From a virus, in IMG/VR virus record IMGVR_UViG_3300034198_015569, positions 1 to 64,000 of that record: 64,000 nucleotides of DNA, one strand, 5' to 3'. Each line of letters opens with the position of its first letter. Position 1 is the first letter of the stretch. The notes under the pieces were generated by a model. The model was not told the origin of the DNA, did no database searches, and was given only the letters and a program-made list of their open reading frames with translations. A program made the translations under genes and the position numbers. Of this stretch, positions 48,215 to 56,691 are shown one piece after another.

Positions 48215-48246
48215 TTAAAGTTTTGGGTTCGTGTTCCCATCACAAT

Positions 48247-48316
48247 TTGATGCGGGCTATTCGCAAGATAGCTGCTAGTCTGGTTCGATTCCAGCCTTCT
48301 TTAAGCAACGCATCAA
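48247..48316 (+). ncRNA. tRNA-like RNA with Cys-type features and no D arm
   Basis: An 8-bp closing stem TTGATGCG/CGCATCAA encloses an anticodon-like arm GCTAT-TCGCAAG-ATAGC (GCA, but C at 33), the Cys-like variable CTAG and a T arm CTGG-TTCGATT-CCAG. Fourteen extra bases follow the T arm. An alternative outer pairing TTAAAG/CTTTAA (48220 region) also exists. Not assignable as a normal tRNA. Confidence 0.45.
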
Positions 48317-48386
48317 TCTATTTTAAGAAAATGTAATTACAATGTAAATAGAAATGCTCGTAAGGCGAGTGATATTTGAAATAAAT

Positions 48387-48462
48387 GCGTGTGTAGTATA
48401 AAGGATAATTATTCCTGATTGCCAATCAGAAGACGAGGGTTCGAATCCCTCCACCCGCACCA
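48387..48462 (+). tRNA. tRNA-Gly(GCC)
   Basis: Acceptor GCGTGTG/CACCCGC (one T-C mismatch), anticodon CCTGA-TTGCCAA-TCAGA, T arm GAGGG-TTCGAAT-CCCTC, CCA. Confidence 0.85.
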
Positions 48463-48478
48463 GTTAAGGAACTTTGAT

Positions 48479-48805
48479 ATGAGTTTACTTGATGAAGTTT
48501 GGAAAGAATTCTTTGATCATGGTTTTGATAATGAAACCTATAATCGAATTCAAACCAACTGCCTAAAAATAGCTCAAGAGATTGATCCACGAACAACACA
48601 TGTTCATGTTGATATCGTCCCTGGTGCCAAAGAAGAAGATATTTACAAGGCTTATAAAGAGGCGATGAAACAGATTGCTTCCGGTGATTATGAAATAGTT
48701 GAAAGTTTTCATGAGGACTTTGACAATCCTCCTTTCACTGGTTCGAAAAAAATGACTGTCGAGGAATTTATAAAATCTCTTGACAAAGATAAAGAATCAG
48801 AGTAA
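48479..48805 (+). CDS. Hypothetical protein, 108 aa
   Basis: AAGGA upstream of ATG at 48479; an ORF extending back to 48419 would run through the tRNA. Acidic helical protein, basic end. Not recognised. Confidence 0.6.
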   Translation: MSLLDEVWKEFFDHGFDNETYNRIQTNCLKIAQEIDPRTTHVHVDIVPGAKEEDIYKAYKEAMKQIASGDYEIVESFHEDFDNPPFTGSKKMTVEEFIKSLDKDKESE

Positions 48806-48807
48806 GA

Positions 48808-49467
48808 TTATCTAGTGTGTGCGAAATACAATATATGTTGAATTATATTTTTAGATTTTAGTTCTTCGCTCATAATTAGAAGTAAATTTGGACAGGATGC
48901 TTGTCTGATATTATCATTATTTCTAATGTATCTTTTACCTTTAATTTCTATCCAAATTTGATAATCTGGTAAATAAAAATCGGGTACATAATACTTATTT
49001 ACATTGTTAATATCGTAATGAAATCTTATATTTGTATTTTTAAACCATCTAATATTAAATTTATCTAATAATTGACAAAAATATAATTCGGCACCGGAAT
49101 CTAATTGAAATCCTTTATAAATAGTTCGATGTACTCGTGTTGAATTTGGATGATAAGAATGTTTGTTCGAACAAGTTCTAGAACAATATTTTCTAGTTCT
49201 TGTGGCACAACTGTCATCAATAAATTGTTCATTGCACTCTTGACAAGTTAGAAGCGGTCTATTACAAATACGTTCAGATGGTTTCCAACGATTTTTTCCA
49301 CCTTTGCTCATATCGGCTTTGGATGGAAGAACATAATTCTCTTTAACTTTAGTTCTAATCTTTTCTCTTGTTTCTAGAGAATGATTACGTGAACTAGAAC
49401 AACTTCTGGAACAAAAAATTCCAGGTTTTTCATGAGATGAATTACATTTTGGGCAAGTTTTAGTCAT
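48808..49467 (-). CDS. PD-(D/E)XK homing endonuclease with zinc fingers
   Basis: 219 aa. Three CxxC-type elements (CPKC near residue 5, CSRSC near 19, CQEC and YCSRTC near 75-95) are followed by a Vsr-like nuclease: LDSGAELYFCQLL (about 121-133), then YVPDFYLPDYQIWIEIKGK (about 158-176) giving D...ExK. AGGA upstream on the minus strand. It lies antisense between genes, with its start 3 bases from tRNA-Asp, as expected for a homing enzyme. Confidence 0.83.
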   Translation of the reverse strand: MTKTCPKCNSSHEKPGIFCSRSCSSSRNHSLETREKIRTKVKENYVLPSKADMSKGGKNRWKPSERICNRPLLTCQECNEQFIDDSCATRTRKYCSRTCSNKHSYHPNSTRVHRTIYKGFQLDSGAELYFCQLLDKFNIRWFKNTNIRFHYDINNVNKYYVPDFYLPDYQIWIEIKGKRYIRNNDNIRQASCPNLLLIMSEELKSKNIIQHILYFAHTR

Positions 49468-49470
49468 AAT

Positions 49471-49544
49471 GGTCCTATAGTATATGGTTTAACATTCTTA
49501 TCTGTCTAATAAGAGAATCGGGTTAGAGTCCCGATAGGATCGCC
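49471..49544 (+). tRNA. tRNA-Asp(GTC)
   Basis: Acceptor GGTCCTA/TAGGATC, anticodon CTTAT-CTGTCTA-ATAAG, T loop TTAGAGT (no C at 56), G73 and CCA. Confidence 0.85.
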
Positions 49545-49587
49545 ATAATTATTTATAACAATGAGATTAAGTGAGTTTGATTATAAT

Positions 49588-49661
49588 GGGGTATGGGCTA
49601 GGACCCGGAAAATCCTTGCAAGATTTTAGCCTGATCGGGGCGGAACCGATATACTCCACCA
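49588..49661 (+). tRNA. tRNA-Ala(TGC), odd T loop
   Basis: Acceptor GGGGTAT/ATACTCC, D arm GGG-CTAGGA-CCC, anticodon AAATC-CTTGCAA-GATTT, T arm ATCGG-GGCGGAA-CCGAT, CCA. The T loop lacks the TTC motif and equals that of tRNA-Ile at 50610. Confidence 0.8.
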
Positions 49662-49678
49662 TTTATTTTACCATTAAT

Positions 49679-49753
49679 GGGCTTTTAGTGCTAATGGGAA
49701 CACACTGCTTTTGCAAAGCAGAATCGACGGATCGTAACCGTCAAGGTCCACCA
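49679..49753 (+). tRNA. tRNA-Ala(TGC), second copy
   Basis: Acceptor GGGCTTT/AAGGTCC, anticodon CTGCT-TTTGCAA-AGCAG, T arm GACGG-ATCGTAA-CCGTC, CCA. Confidence 0.85.
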
Positions 49754-49758
49754 ATTTT

Positions 49759-49837
49759 CTTATTGTGCGGCAATTGCCGAAAGTAGAGTCGTTCTCTACA
49801 ATCCTAGAACGGATACTGCAATCTATCCCTAATAAGG
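49759..49837 (+). tRNA. Degenerate tRNA-like with CGT anticodon, no CCA
   Basis: Acceptor CTTATTG/TAATAAG, D arm GGC-AATT-GCC, anticodon GTAGA-GTCGTTC-TCTAC, T-like stem GGATA/TATCC with an 8-base loop, 11-base variable. G73 and no encoded CCA. Function uncertain. Confidence 0.45.
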
Positions 49838-49980
49838 AGGATTTCTTGAGCTTCGGCAAGACAGATATCTAGGGTGAGTTTTTGATATTTGAGCAATAAA
49901 GACTTGTTCTTGCGCTGCAAAAATCAATTGTTTCTCTCCTCATTGAATGAATAAAAAACAAGAAAGCCGTTCTGTTAAAT
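49806..49980 (+). ncRNA. Possible divergent member of the TTTCAGCAA RNA family
   Basis: AGAACGG followed by ATACTGCAATC pairs with CCGTTCT followed by GTTAAAT, about 155 bases apart. The 3' part matches the family at 61-63 kb exactly (AAAGyCGTTCTGTTAAA); the 5' part differs (CTGCAA for CAGCAA) and overlaps the tRNA-like at 49759. Several inner hairpins exist. Confidence 0.35.
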
Positions 49981-50004
49981 TAAATTATGAACTTGTGAGG
50001 AAAA

Positions 50005-50505
50005 ATGATTCTTAAAGATTTCCTAGAAGCGATTGAATTTCAAGTAAGAGAATGTGTACCTTATCATTGGTCATGTTATGGTGAACGTTGTATGATCATG
50101 GATGGATATAATGAATATGGTGAAGCATCTTGCGTTTATTCGCTAGAAACTTCACAAGTATTTGAAGTTTCTATCTCTGATAAGCTTGCTGATCGATATC
50201 AATACACATGGGTTGATCCTGATTATAAGGATGAATACGAAGCTGAAGCTAAGTCTCGTCATATTGAACCATATATGTGGCTTGATGGAGAAAAGTATTC
50301 TGTCACGGATTCTGAAGAAGATATTCTTGACAAGGTGACTGCAATTCTTAATAATAGAAGTTTCGATGAGACGGTAGTTATTACTTTAATAATGACACCA
50401 GAAGAAAAAATTCTTATTGAAACTGCGGCTGCAAATCTTGGTATCACGATTGATAAGTTTGTCGAGCGTGCTATTATGGAAGTTGCATACGAATTGGTAA
50501 ATTAA
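50005..50505 (+). CDS. Hypothetical protein, 166 aa
   Basis: GAGGAAAA upstream of ATG. First part Tyr/Cys-rich; the last 40 residues (LIMTPEEKILIETAAANLGI and FVERAIMEVAYEL) form a ribbon-helix-helix-like helical pair, so it may be a DNA-binding regulator. Moderate support only. Confidence 0.6.
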   Translation: MILKDFLEAIEFQVRECVPYHWSCYGERCMIMDGYNEYGEASCVYSLETSQVFEVSISDKLADRYQYTWVDPDYKDEYEAEAKSRHIEPYMWLDGEKYSVTDSEEDILDKVTAILNNRSFDETVVITLIMTPEEKILIETAAANLGITIDKFVERAIMEVAYELVN

Positions 50506-50525
50506 TTTTATAAATAAAAATATAT

Positions 50526-50605
50526 TCCGGTTGGGGCTGCTAGGCGTGGCCGCATGGCTTTGAACCATGACAAACAGCCTCGTTCGAATCGAGGAACCGG
50601 AACCA
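50526..50605 (+). tRNA. tRNA-Gln(TTG)
   Basis: Acceptor TCCGGTT/AACCGGA, anticodon CATGG-CTTTGAA-CCATG, T arm CCTCG-TTCGAAT-CGAGG, A73 and CCA. Confidence 0.87.
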
Positions 50606-50609
50606 AAAT

Positions 50610-50686
50610 GCTCTACGACCCAGCTAGTGAAGGGGCTGTCCTGATAAGACAGTAGCCGCAAGGGGCGGAACCTTGGTGGAGCACCA
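50610..50686 (+). tRNA. tRNA-Ile(GAT), odd T loop
   Basis: Acceptor GCTCTAC/GTGGAGC, anticodon CTGTC-CTGATAA-GACAG, T arm CAAGG-GGCGGAA-CCTTG, CCA. Shares the T loop GGCGGAA with tRNA-Ala at 49588 although the rest of the body differs. Confidence 0.82.
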
Positions 50687-50749
50687 TATATCATGATCCT
50701 GTGAATTATAATTTCTTAGATACAATCCTTAAATTGTGAGGTTTATATA

Positions 50750-51316
50750 ATGGAATTTTTTGTATTGGCTGGAATCACACTTTTTAATGTGTGGGGAGCC
50801 TTGATTTTACTTGCAGCTATTACAATCGCTTGTATACTTAGTTCCAATGAATATACATTGGCATCACTAGGAGTACTTTTAGTGGCCGCGACGGTTACGG
50901 CATTTTTCGGTCTAGCTCCTGTTTTTTCTTTTATCGTAAACAACCCATTGACTTTTGCGATTTGGGCTGTAATATATTTGGTAGTTGGAATCGTTTGGTC
51001 CATCTATAACTGGTGGGTTTTTGTAAAGAAAGTAAGAAATTACTATAATGAACAAAAAGCATCCTTAAGTAACAATCCTACGGAAAAAGATATTAAATTT
51101 GCTAGGGACCGAGTTGTAAATTATTTTGATTTGCTTTCTTTGCCTCCTAAGGCAATGGACCATAAATCACATATCATTTCCAGCATGGTATACTGGCCGA
51201 TGTCGATGATTTGGTATTTACTTGCTGATTTCCTAAAAGAAATTTTCACCAAGATTTTCAACTACTTCCGTAACCTTTATCAGAGTATTTCTGATAGTGT
51301 TTTTAAAGATATGTGA
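50750..51316 (+). CDS. Membrane protein, 188 aa
   Basis: GAGG upstream. Three or four hydrophobic segments in residues 1-95, then a charged cytoplasmic part and a C-terminal amphipathic end. First gene of the six-gene cluster with TelA-like and ClpB-like proteins. Confidence 0.7.
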   Translation: MEFFVLAGITLFNVWGALILLAAITIACILSSNEYTLASLGVLLVAATVTAFFGLAPVFSFIVNNPLTFAIWAVIYLVVGIVWSIYNWWVFVKKVRNYYNEQKASLSNNPTEKDIKFARDRVVNYFDLLSLPPKAMDHKSHIISSMVYWPMSMIWYLLADFLKEIFTKIFNYFRNLYQSISDSVFKDM

Positions 51317-51334
51317 TAGGAGAATTTTAATATT

Positions 51335-53011
51335 ATGACTAACACTGGCGCCGCCAAGCTTCGTGAAACCCGAGCCGTTGACACGGTTCTGACTGAAGCT
51401 GTTCGCAATCGTACCCGCACTGCTACTCGTGAAACTGCAAATGAGGCTGATAGTCGATTTGCTAGTATTCAGACGAATACATTTCATCAAATTATGTTTG
51501 CTCGCGATCTGTCTCCCGAGGCAAAGAAGGATGCCATGACACAGGCAATTTCCTTCATTGGAACCAAAGAAGAAACCCGCACCCGAATCGCTGAATATGA
51601 ACTGTTTAAGGAATTTCTACAGTCCAAGCGTGAGGAGATGGAAGTTCAAATTATGAAGCTTACGGACACTGAAGCTTATAGCGAGCTTAAGTCCGTGATC
51701 GAAGGTCTCAATGGTGGAATGCTCGATTTCGAAGAGCGTATGACTCCTTTGATTGAAATTATTGACGCCATTTATGTTCTTCGTACCAATGGTCTTACTT
51801 ATGACGCATTTAAGGAAATTCGTGACGAACGAAATCTTGAAGATGAGTATAATGAAAAGCGTTCTGATATTACTACTCGTTTCAATACTTTGAATAATGA
51901 TATTACAAATCTTCAGAATGAAATTGCTACTCTTGGCGAACAAAAGAGTTTCTTCGGATTTGGTGGGGTGACACAGGAAGCTCGTGAGGCAATTTCACGC
52001 AAGAATCTAGAGCTTACTACGGCGCAGAATAACCTCGCCACACTTCAGTCTGAATTGATTGCTCTTAATGTTGAACGTGCGGAACGTCAGTCTAAGAATG
52101 GCGAATTCGCTGCGGAAAAAGCAAAGCTTCGTGAACTTCTGGATATTTCTTCGGATGACCATAAGGAACGTCAGAAGGGACTTGTAAGCTCCGCTCTTAA
52201 CTTCGTGACTGTGTCCAAGGAACGAATTGGTTCCATTCGTGACCATTTCGGTAAGATGGATAGCCAGATTGAAAATCTTGTGGATGCAAATTCCACCATG
52301 CTTAAGATTTACGCAATTATGGGCGAGGCTACCAAGGAAGCCGAACAGAAGAATCAGGAAATCCGTGCTTCTCTTGAAGCTCCCGAAGGCGATGAAAACA
52401 TGATCGCTAAGATTACTCGTGAAGAAAAGAAGATGGCTGTTGAGGAGCATATTGAGCTTCTTAATACCTCTACTGCTGATACCACGATGACCTTTGCGGA
52501 CCTGTCTTCCAAGGCCATTCGTATCAAGGGTATGAAGGATGCAAATTCTTCGCAGATGGCGAAGGTTCGCACCATGCATTCACAAGGTGTAGCTGGTATT
52601 GCTGATCGGCTGAACGTGGTGCTCCAGGCGGTTTCTGCCGCTGCGCTTGGCGAATCTTCTTCCATCGCCAAGGATACGCTCACTCGTATGACTGATAGCA
52701 CAAATAAGATTTCTCAAAAGGAATCTATCCGTCAGGCTATGTCTGGTGCAGAAATCAATGCCGACCTTGAGAAGGCTCTTGATGACCTTGACGCCTATGG
52801 TGAAGTCGTCCGTGCCGCCACTGACATTACCCGTGAAAATGTCACGGAAATGCGCAGCAAGCTTGATGAGCTTCAGAATCTTGCAAAGTCTGTGCAGGGT
52901 GATGTCAAGGAAGCCTATGCGGTGCACGCCGATGTTGGTATGGGCGAACAGAAGAAGGAAAAGGCTTCAACCAATTCTTCTTCCAATGATCCTTTCAACT
53001 TCGCGGCGTGA
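51335..53011 (+). CDS. TelA/KlaA-like coiled-coil protein
   Basis: 558 aa, AGGAG upstream. Almost wholly helical. Segments VDANSTMLKIYAIMGEATKE (split; about 320-340) and the long helix pairs before it resemble the toxic-anion-resistance (TelA) family; the C-terminus is low-complexity (STNSSSNDPFNFAA). Codons are markedly C/G-rich at third positions, so likely abundant. In bacteria TelA genes sit with tellurite/stress operons; in phages the role is unknown. Next to a ClpB-like unfoldase, it could be its partner or adaptor. Confidence 0.6.
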   Translation: MTNTGAAKLRETRAVDTVLTEAVRNRTRTATRETANEADSRFASIQTNTFHQIMFARDLSPEAKKDAMTQAISFIGTKEETRTRIAEYELFKEFLQSKREEMEVQIMKLTDTEAYSELKSVIEGLNGGMLDFEERMTPLIEIIDAIYVLRTNGLTYDAFKEIRDERNLEDEYNEKRSDITTRFNTLNNDITNLQNEIATLGEQKSFFGFGGVTQEAREAISRKNLELTTAQNNLATLQSELIALNVERAERQSKNGEFAAEKAKLRELLDISSDDHKERQKGLVSSALNFVTVSKERIGSIRDHFGKMDSQIENLVDANSTMLKIYAIMGEATKEAEQKNQEIRASLEAPEGDENMIAKITREEKKMAVEEHIELLNTSTADTTMTFADLSSKAIRIKGMKDANSSQMAKVRTMHSQGVAGIADRLNVVLQAVSAAALGESSSIAKDTLTRMTDSTNKISQKESIRQAMSGAEINADLEKALDDLDAYGEVVRAATDITRENVTEMRSKLDELQNLAKSVQGDVKEAYAVHADVGMGEQKKEKASTNSSSNDPFNFAA

Positions 53012-53015
53012 TTAA

Positions 53016-53279
53016 ATGAAAACTATTATTAAAGCAAGTGAGGCGCCTTTGGCGCCTTACTATGCAATCTGTTTCGAAGAACAATATGTAGAAAAAAATG
53101 ATTACTATTATGACAATAGTATTAATCATAAGATCAAATTCAATTATCAAGCCTATTTTGATAAAAAGGAATGGGAACATGATATTGAAATTTACACTAT
53201 TAAAAATATGAAATTCTTCGCATTCCAAGCAAATCCTGCAAAAGTAACAACTACTGTTAATGTGGAGATTACACTATGA
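53016..53279 (+). CDS. Hypothetical protein, 87 aa
   Basis: Starts 4 bases after the TelA-like gene and overlaps the ClpB-like gene by ATGA. Aromatic beta-rich protein. Not recognised. Confidence 0.65.
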   Translation: MKTIIKASEAPLAPYYAICFEEQYVEKNDYYYDNSINHKIKFNYQAYFDKKEWEHDIEIYTIKNMKFFAFQANPAKVTTTVNVEITL

Positions 53280-55423
53280 AATATATGACAACTGGAACAG
53301 AATATCTTGCCGAAAAGCCAGATTTTAAATTGGTTGGTCGTGATGCGGAGCTTCAAGAACTTGCTTCAATTCTCATGCGAAATCGTGCTAATTCTGTTCT
53401 ATTGGTTGGTGCCGGTGGAGTTGGTTGCACGGCTCTTTGCCTTGGTCTCCAGGCTCTTAAGAATCAGCCAAATGTACCGTTCGATATCGTGTCTAAGCGT
53501 TTGTTTTGGCTGAACGTGGATGATCTTTTCTCTTCTGAAAATGCTGCGGCGGAATTCCAGAAGGTTTTGAACACACTTCGCAAGACTCCTGATTCTGTTC
53601 TTATTATCGAGGATACGAAGGATTTCATTGAAGCCGCTCGTAACAATGGTTCAACCAACTTTATCAACCCGCTTAATGCAGCGGTAAAGGATGGTTATAT
53701 ACAGGTTATCCTTGAAACCCGAGATGAGGATTTGGACCTGATTCTTAAATCACATTCCGATATGCGAGAATGCTACACGATGATGGACCTTGGGGAACCT
53801 ACTGGTGCTGCCCTTGAGGAAATCGTAAAGGTTTCTGCCGAATCGCTTTCTCGTTTCCATGGTATTAAGCTTGATCCGGCTGTTATTAAGGCTTCAATTG
53901 ATTTAACAAATAAGTATCGTACACAGGATTTGGGCCTTAATCGTGCTCAACCTGAACGCACTGTTACTTTGATTGATCGTGCTTTTGCTACTTATCGTTT
54001 GAATGCGCACAAGGCACCTCCTGGATTTAAGGAGCTTGAAGCAAAGTATAATGCAACAAATGATTCTTCCATTTATGAAGAATTGAGGTCTCGGTTTATG
54101 GTTTGGGAAGCGTCTCAGACAAAACTAAAGAATCTATTCCGTCTTCAGAGGCAGGCTGAAACTGCTATTGTGGAATTCGAAGAACAGATTGAAACTATTA
54201 AGAAGGAAGAGGAAGATCGCCGAAAGCGTGGTGATAATGTCACTGAAGGAAAGTTTAATGCGCTGAACCAACTTTCTTCAAATAATGGATTTGAAAGTGC
54301 TGCGGTAACAGAAATTCGCCAAAAGATTGAAGAATTGAATAAGGCTGCGGCTGCAAACAAGGCTGAATTTGAATCTGAAACGGCGAAGATCAATGAGCAT
54401 TTGATTTTGACGAATGATTTGATTGTTGCTGAATTTAGCAGCATTTCTGGAATTGATGTTTCCAAGCTGAACGAAGATGATCGTATTAAGCTGAAGAATT
54501 TGGCCGAAACTCTTAATCAAAGAATCTTTGGTCAACATGAAGCTGTGCGTCGTCTGTCTGACGCTGTGAAGGTGGCCCGCACGGGTAAGAAGATGAACAA
54601 TCGCCCGCAAGCTTCATTCATGTTCCTTGGCCCGTCTGGTGTGGGTAAGACTGAAATCGCCAAGGCTCTTGCTGTATCCTTGTTCGGAGATGAAGGCGCA
54701 TTGATGCGTTTTGATATGTCTGAATATATGGAAAAGCATGCTGTTGCTAAGATGATTGGTGCACCTCCTGGCTATGAAGGCTTTGAAGCTGGAGGTATTC
54801 TTACCAATGCAGCACGTAAGTTTCCTAATCGAATTTATCTATTTGATGAAATCGAGAAGGCACACCCTGACGTGTTCAATATCTTTCTTCAAATCCTTTC
54901 GGATGGTCGTTTGACTGATAACGTTGGCCGTACCGTGTCTTTTGCAGATGCGATTATTATTATGACTACCAATATTGGACAGCCGATTGCACTTGATCCC
55001 GATTTGACTTGGGAAGAGATTGAAGCGGGAATGAAGGAAGAACTTGATAAAACCTATCGTTCTGAATTCTTGAATCGTTTTGCTGGGCGACAGAATATTG
55101 TTTGTTTCAAGAAATTGGAACTTGAACATATTGAAAATATCGTTCGTAGGGAAATTAAGAATCTTAATATTACCTATGGTGAAATGGGTGTAGAGATTGA
55201 GATTTCTGATAAGAGCCTTAAAGCTTTTTGTCGTGATCATTATGACCCAAAAATTGGTGCCCGTGGTCTACCCGGTTACATCCAAGCTAATTTGGAGCCA
55301 ACCATTGTAAATACAATCCTTGACACGCCTGATGCTTCAGGTACAATGATTGTTGAATATAATGAAGCGACAAAAGCTTTTGATATTTCAATGAATATAA
55401 AAGAAAGTTTGGCTGCGGCCTGA
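53276..55423 (+). CDS. ClpB/ClpA-like AAA+ protein with defective first ATPase site
   Basis: 715 aa. No N-domain. D1 Walker A reads GAGGVGCTAL (about residues 46-55), with Cys in place of the essential Lys, and Walker B reads VLIIEDTKD; a coiled-coil middle domain follows (about 275-385). D2 is intact: GPSGVGKTEIAKAL (about 451-464), LFDEIEKAHPDV (about 522-533), sensor-1 MTTNIG, and a C-terminal GARGLPGYI. So D2 hydrolyses ATP and D1 is probably structural. It would unfold or disaggregate proteins together with a neighbour. Confidence 0.88.
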   Translation: MKYMTTGTEYLAEKPDFKLVGRDAELQELASILMRNRANSVLLVGAGGVGCTALCLGLQALKNQPNVPFDIVSKRLFWLNVDDLFSSENAAAEFQKVLNTLRKTPDSVLIIEDTKDFIEAARNNGSTNFINPLNAAVKDGYIQVILETRDEDLDLILKSHSDMRECYTMMDLGEPTGAALEEIVKVSAESLSRFHGIKLDPAVIKASIDLTNKYRTQDLGLNRAQPERTVTLIDRAFATYRLNAHKAPPGFKELEAKYNATNDSSIYEELRSRFMVWEASQTKLKNLFRLQRQAETAIVEFEEQIETIKKEEEDRRKRGDNVTEGKFNALNQLSSNNGFESAAVTEIRQKIEELNKAAAANKAEFESETAKINEHLILTNDLIVAEFSSISGIDVSKLNEDDRIKLKNLAETLNQRIFGQHEAVRRLSDAVKVARTGKKMNNRPQASFMFLGPSGVGKTEIAKALAVSLFGDEGALMRFDMSEYMEKHAVAKMIGAPPGYEGFEAGGILTNAARKFPNRIYLFDEIEKAHPDVFNIFLQILSDGRLTDNVGRTVSFADAIIIMTTNIGQPIALDPDLTWEEIEAGMKEELDKTYRSEFLNRFAGRQNIVCFKKLELEHIENIVRREIKNLNITYGEMGVEIEISDKSLKAFCRDHYDPKIGARGLPGYIQANLEPTIVNTILDTPDASGTMIVEYNEATKAFDISMNIKESLAAA

Positions 55424-55433
55424 AAGGCAATGA

Positions 55434-56171
55434 ATGTCTGATTCTTTACTTGATAAGATGAAGCGATTGAATGATTCGGTTAATTCCAATTCATTCAATC
55501 GCCAGAAAACACACGATCAATCACGTATTGGTCGAATGCAAGATGATGTAACCAAGCTTCATCGCTTTTGGCTACAATTTACTTTTGCATGTTGGTGGGT
55601 TTGGACACGAATTCTTTTTCCTATTTTCAGATTTATGTCTAAACCAATGAGATGGGCATTTTATGCCTATCGTCATCTCTGGAGTATTGTAGTTTATACA
55701 CAGGATAAATATGGAGCACTTGTTTTTTCGAAGATGCGTGCTGGTATGTTTCTGACAGCAACTGTCATTATTCTTTATATGATGCCAGTTATTGCAAACC
55801 TGACATATGACACTACAATGTTTGCAGCCACGGTTGATTATGACGAAGAGGTTTATCTAACCAATTCTCAGGAAATCATTCCAGAATCAGACATTCATTC
55901 TGTCCAAGGTTGTAATAAACTTCCTTGCACTGATGATAATAGTATTTACTATCGTGTGAACCCGTCTTTGTTCAATCATATCTGGAGTTTTATTACCAAT
56001 AAGAATTGGTTTTTTCCAGATTATGTTGCGGCGGCTGTTCCTCCTGGCGTGAGTAAGTGTAAGATCACGTCATATGGAATTCGTATTAAGCTTCTGATTC
56101 GAAATGCGGATATATATCCCGACCTTCTGCAAGCGAGTTGTCAACCTATAAATACTGAAATTGGAAAATGA
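55434..56171 (+). CDS. Membrane-anchored protein, 245 aa
   Basis: N-terminal basic cytoplasmic part (about 1-45), hydrophobic Trp-rich regions (about 46-65, 100-120), then a periplasmic domain with paired Cys (CNKLPC about 158-163). Starts 10 bases after the ClpB-like gene. Not recognised; likely works with the lipoprotein that follows. Confidence 0.65.
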   Translation: MSDSLLDKMKRLNDSVNSNSFNRQKTHDQSRIGRMQDDVTKLHRFWLQFTFACWWVWTRILFPIFRFMSKPMRWAFYAYRHLWSIVVYTQDKYGALVFSKMRAGMFLTATVIILYMMPVIANLTYDTTMFAATVDYDEEVYLTNSQEIIPESDIHSVQGCNKLPCTDDNSIYYRVNPSLFNHIWSFITNKNWFFPDYVAAAVPPGVSKCKITSYGIRIKLLIRNADIYPDLLQASCQPINTEIGK

Positions 56172-56172
56172 A

Positions 56173-56550
56173 ATGAAATATGCTATAATTACAACGTTCT
56201 GTTTACTTTTTCTTGCTGCATGTGATTCGGATGCTAATGTTGCTTCCTATAATTTATCTAAAGCAGCGGACCAATTTGAAATCAATCGCAGAATTGTTTT
56301 CTATAATGGTATTACTGATAGTTATATGTTAACTATCGAGGGACTATGCTCATTGGGTAATGATGACAAGCCGGGACAACGCACAGTAACTTGTAAAGTT
56401 GGCCCCAATGCTTATAAAAAACATTATTTGGGTCTTTCCGATAATGTGACGTATTTTGCAGAACAACTTGAATCGGCACAGGTAAGTAAATACCATTATA
56501 AGGTTATTTTCAAACCTTCTGTCATTCTTCCCGATGTAGATTTAAAATGA
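56173..56550 (+). CDS. Beta-sandwich lipoprotein
   Basis: 125 aa from ATG at 56173. Signal peptide with lipobox LAAC (Cys about residue 17). The segments SYNLSKAADQFEINRRIVFY, TDSYMLTIEGLCS and GPNAYKKHYLGLSDNVTYF are a family I know from many phages, where it is often labelled a recombination directionality factor although it is a lipoprotein. Function unknown; perhaps superinfection exclusion. Confidence 0.75.
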   Translation: MKYAIITTFCLLFLAACDSDANVASYNLSKAADQFEINRRIVFYNGITDSYMLTIEGLCSLGNDDKPGQRTVTCKVGPNAYKKHYLGLSDNVTYFAEQLESAQVSKYHYKVIFKPSVILPDVDLK

Positions 56551-56569
56551 TCCTAGAAAATAATTTTCA

Positions 56570-56596
56570 TTGACACCACAAAAAAGTTGATATAAA
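56570..56596 (+). promoter_or_regulatory. Promoter of the CTA-anticodon tRNA
   Basis: TTGACA, 15 bases, TATAAA; the tRNA begins 20 bases downstream. Confidence 0.65.
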
Positions 56597-56615
56597 ATTA
56601 TAAATCATTAAGTAT

Positions 56616-56691
56616 GATCCATTAGTTTAAGGGTAAAACACCGGGCTCTAATCCCGGAGATGACAGATACCAGCACTGTCATGGGTTGCCA
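56616..56691 (+). tRNA. tRNA with CTA anticodon (amber suppressor candidate)
   Basis: Acceptor GATCCAT/ATGGGTT (two wobble pairs), G73 and encoded CCA, D arm GTTT-AAGGGTA-AAAC, perfect anticodon arm CCGGG-CTCTAAT-CCCGG giving CTA, and a T-arm stem GACAG/CTGTC with an unusual 9-base loop ATACCAGCA. Confidence 0.72.

Noticed and set aside
52007-52927. Long minus-strand ORFs under the TelA-like gene
   Set aside because: C/G-rich third positions of the sense gene remove stops on the other strand; no starts with ribosome sites.
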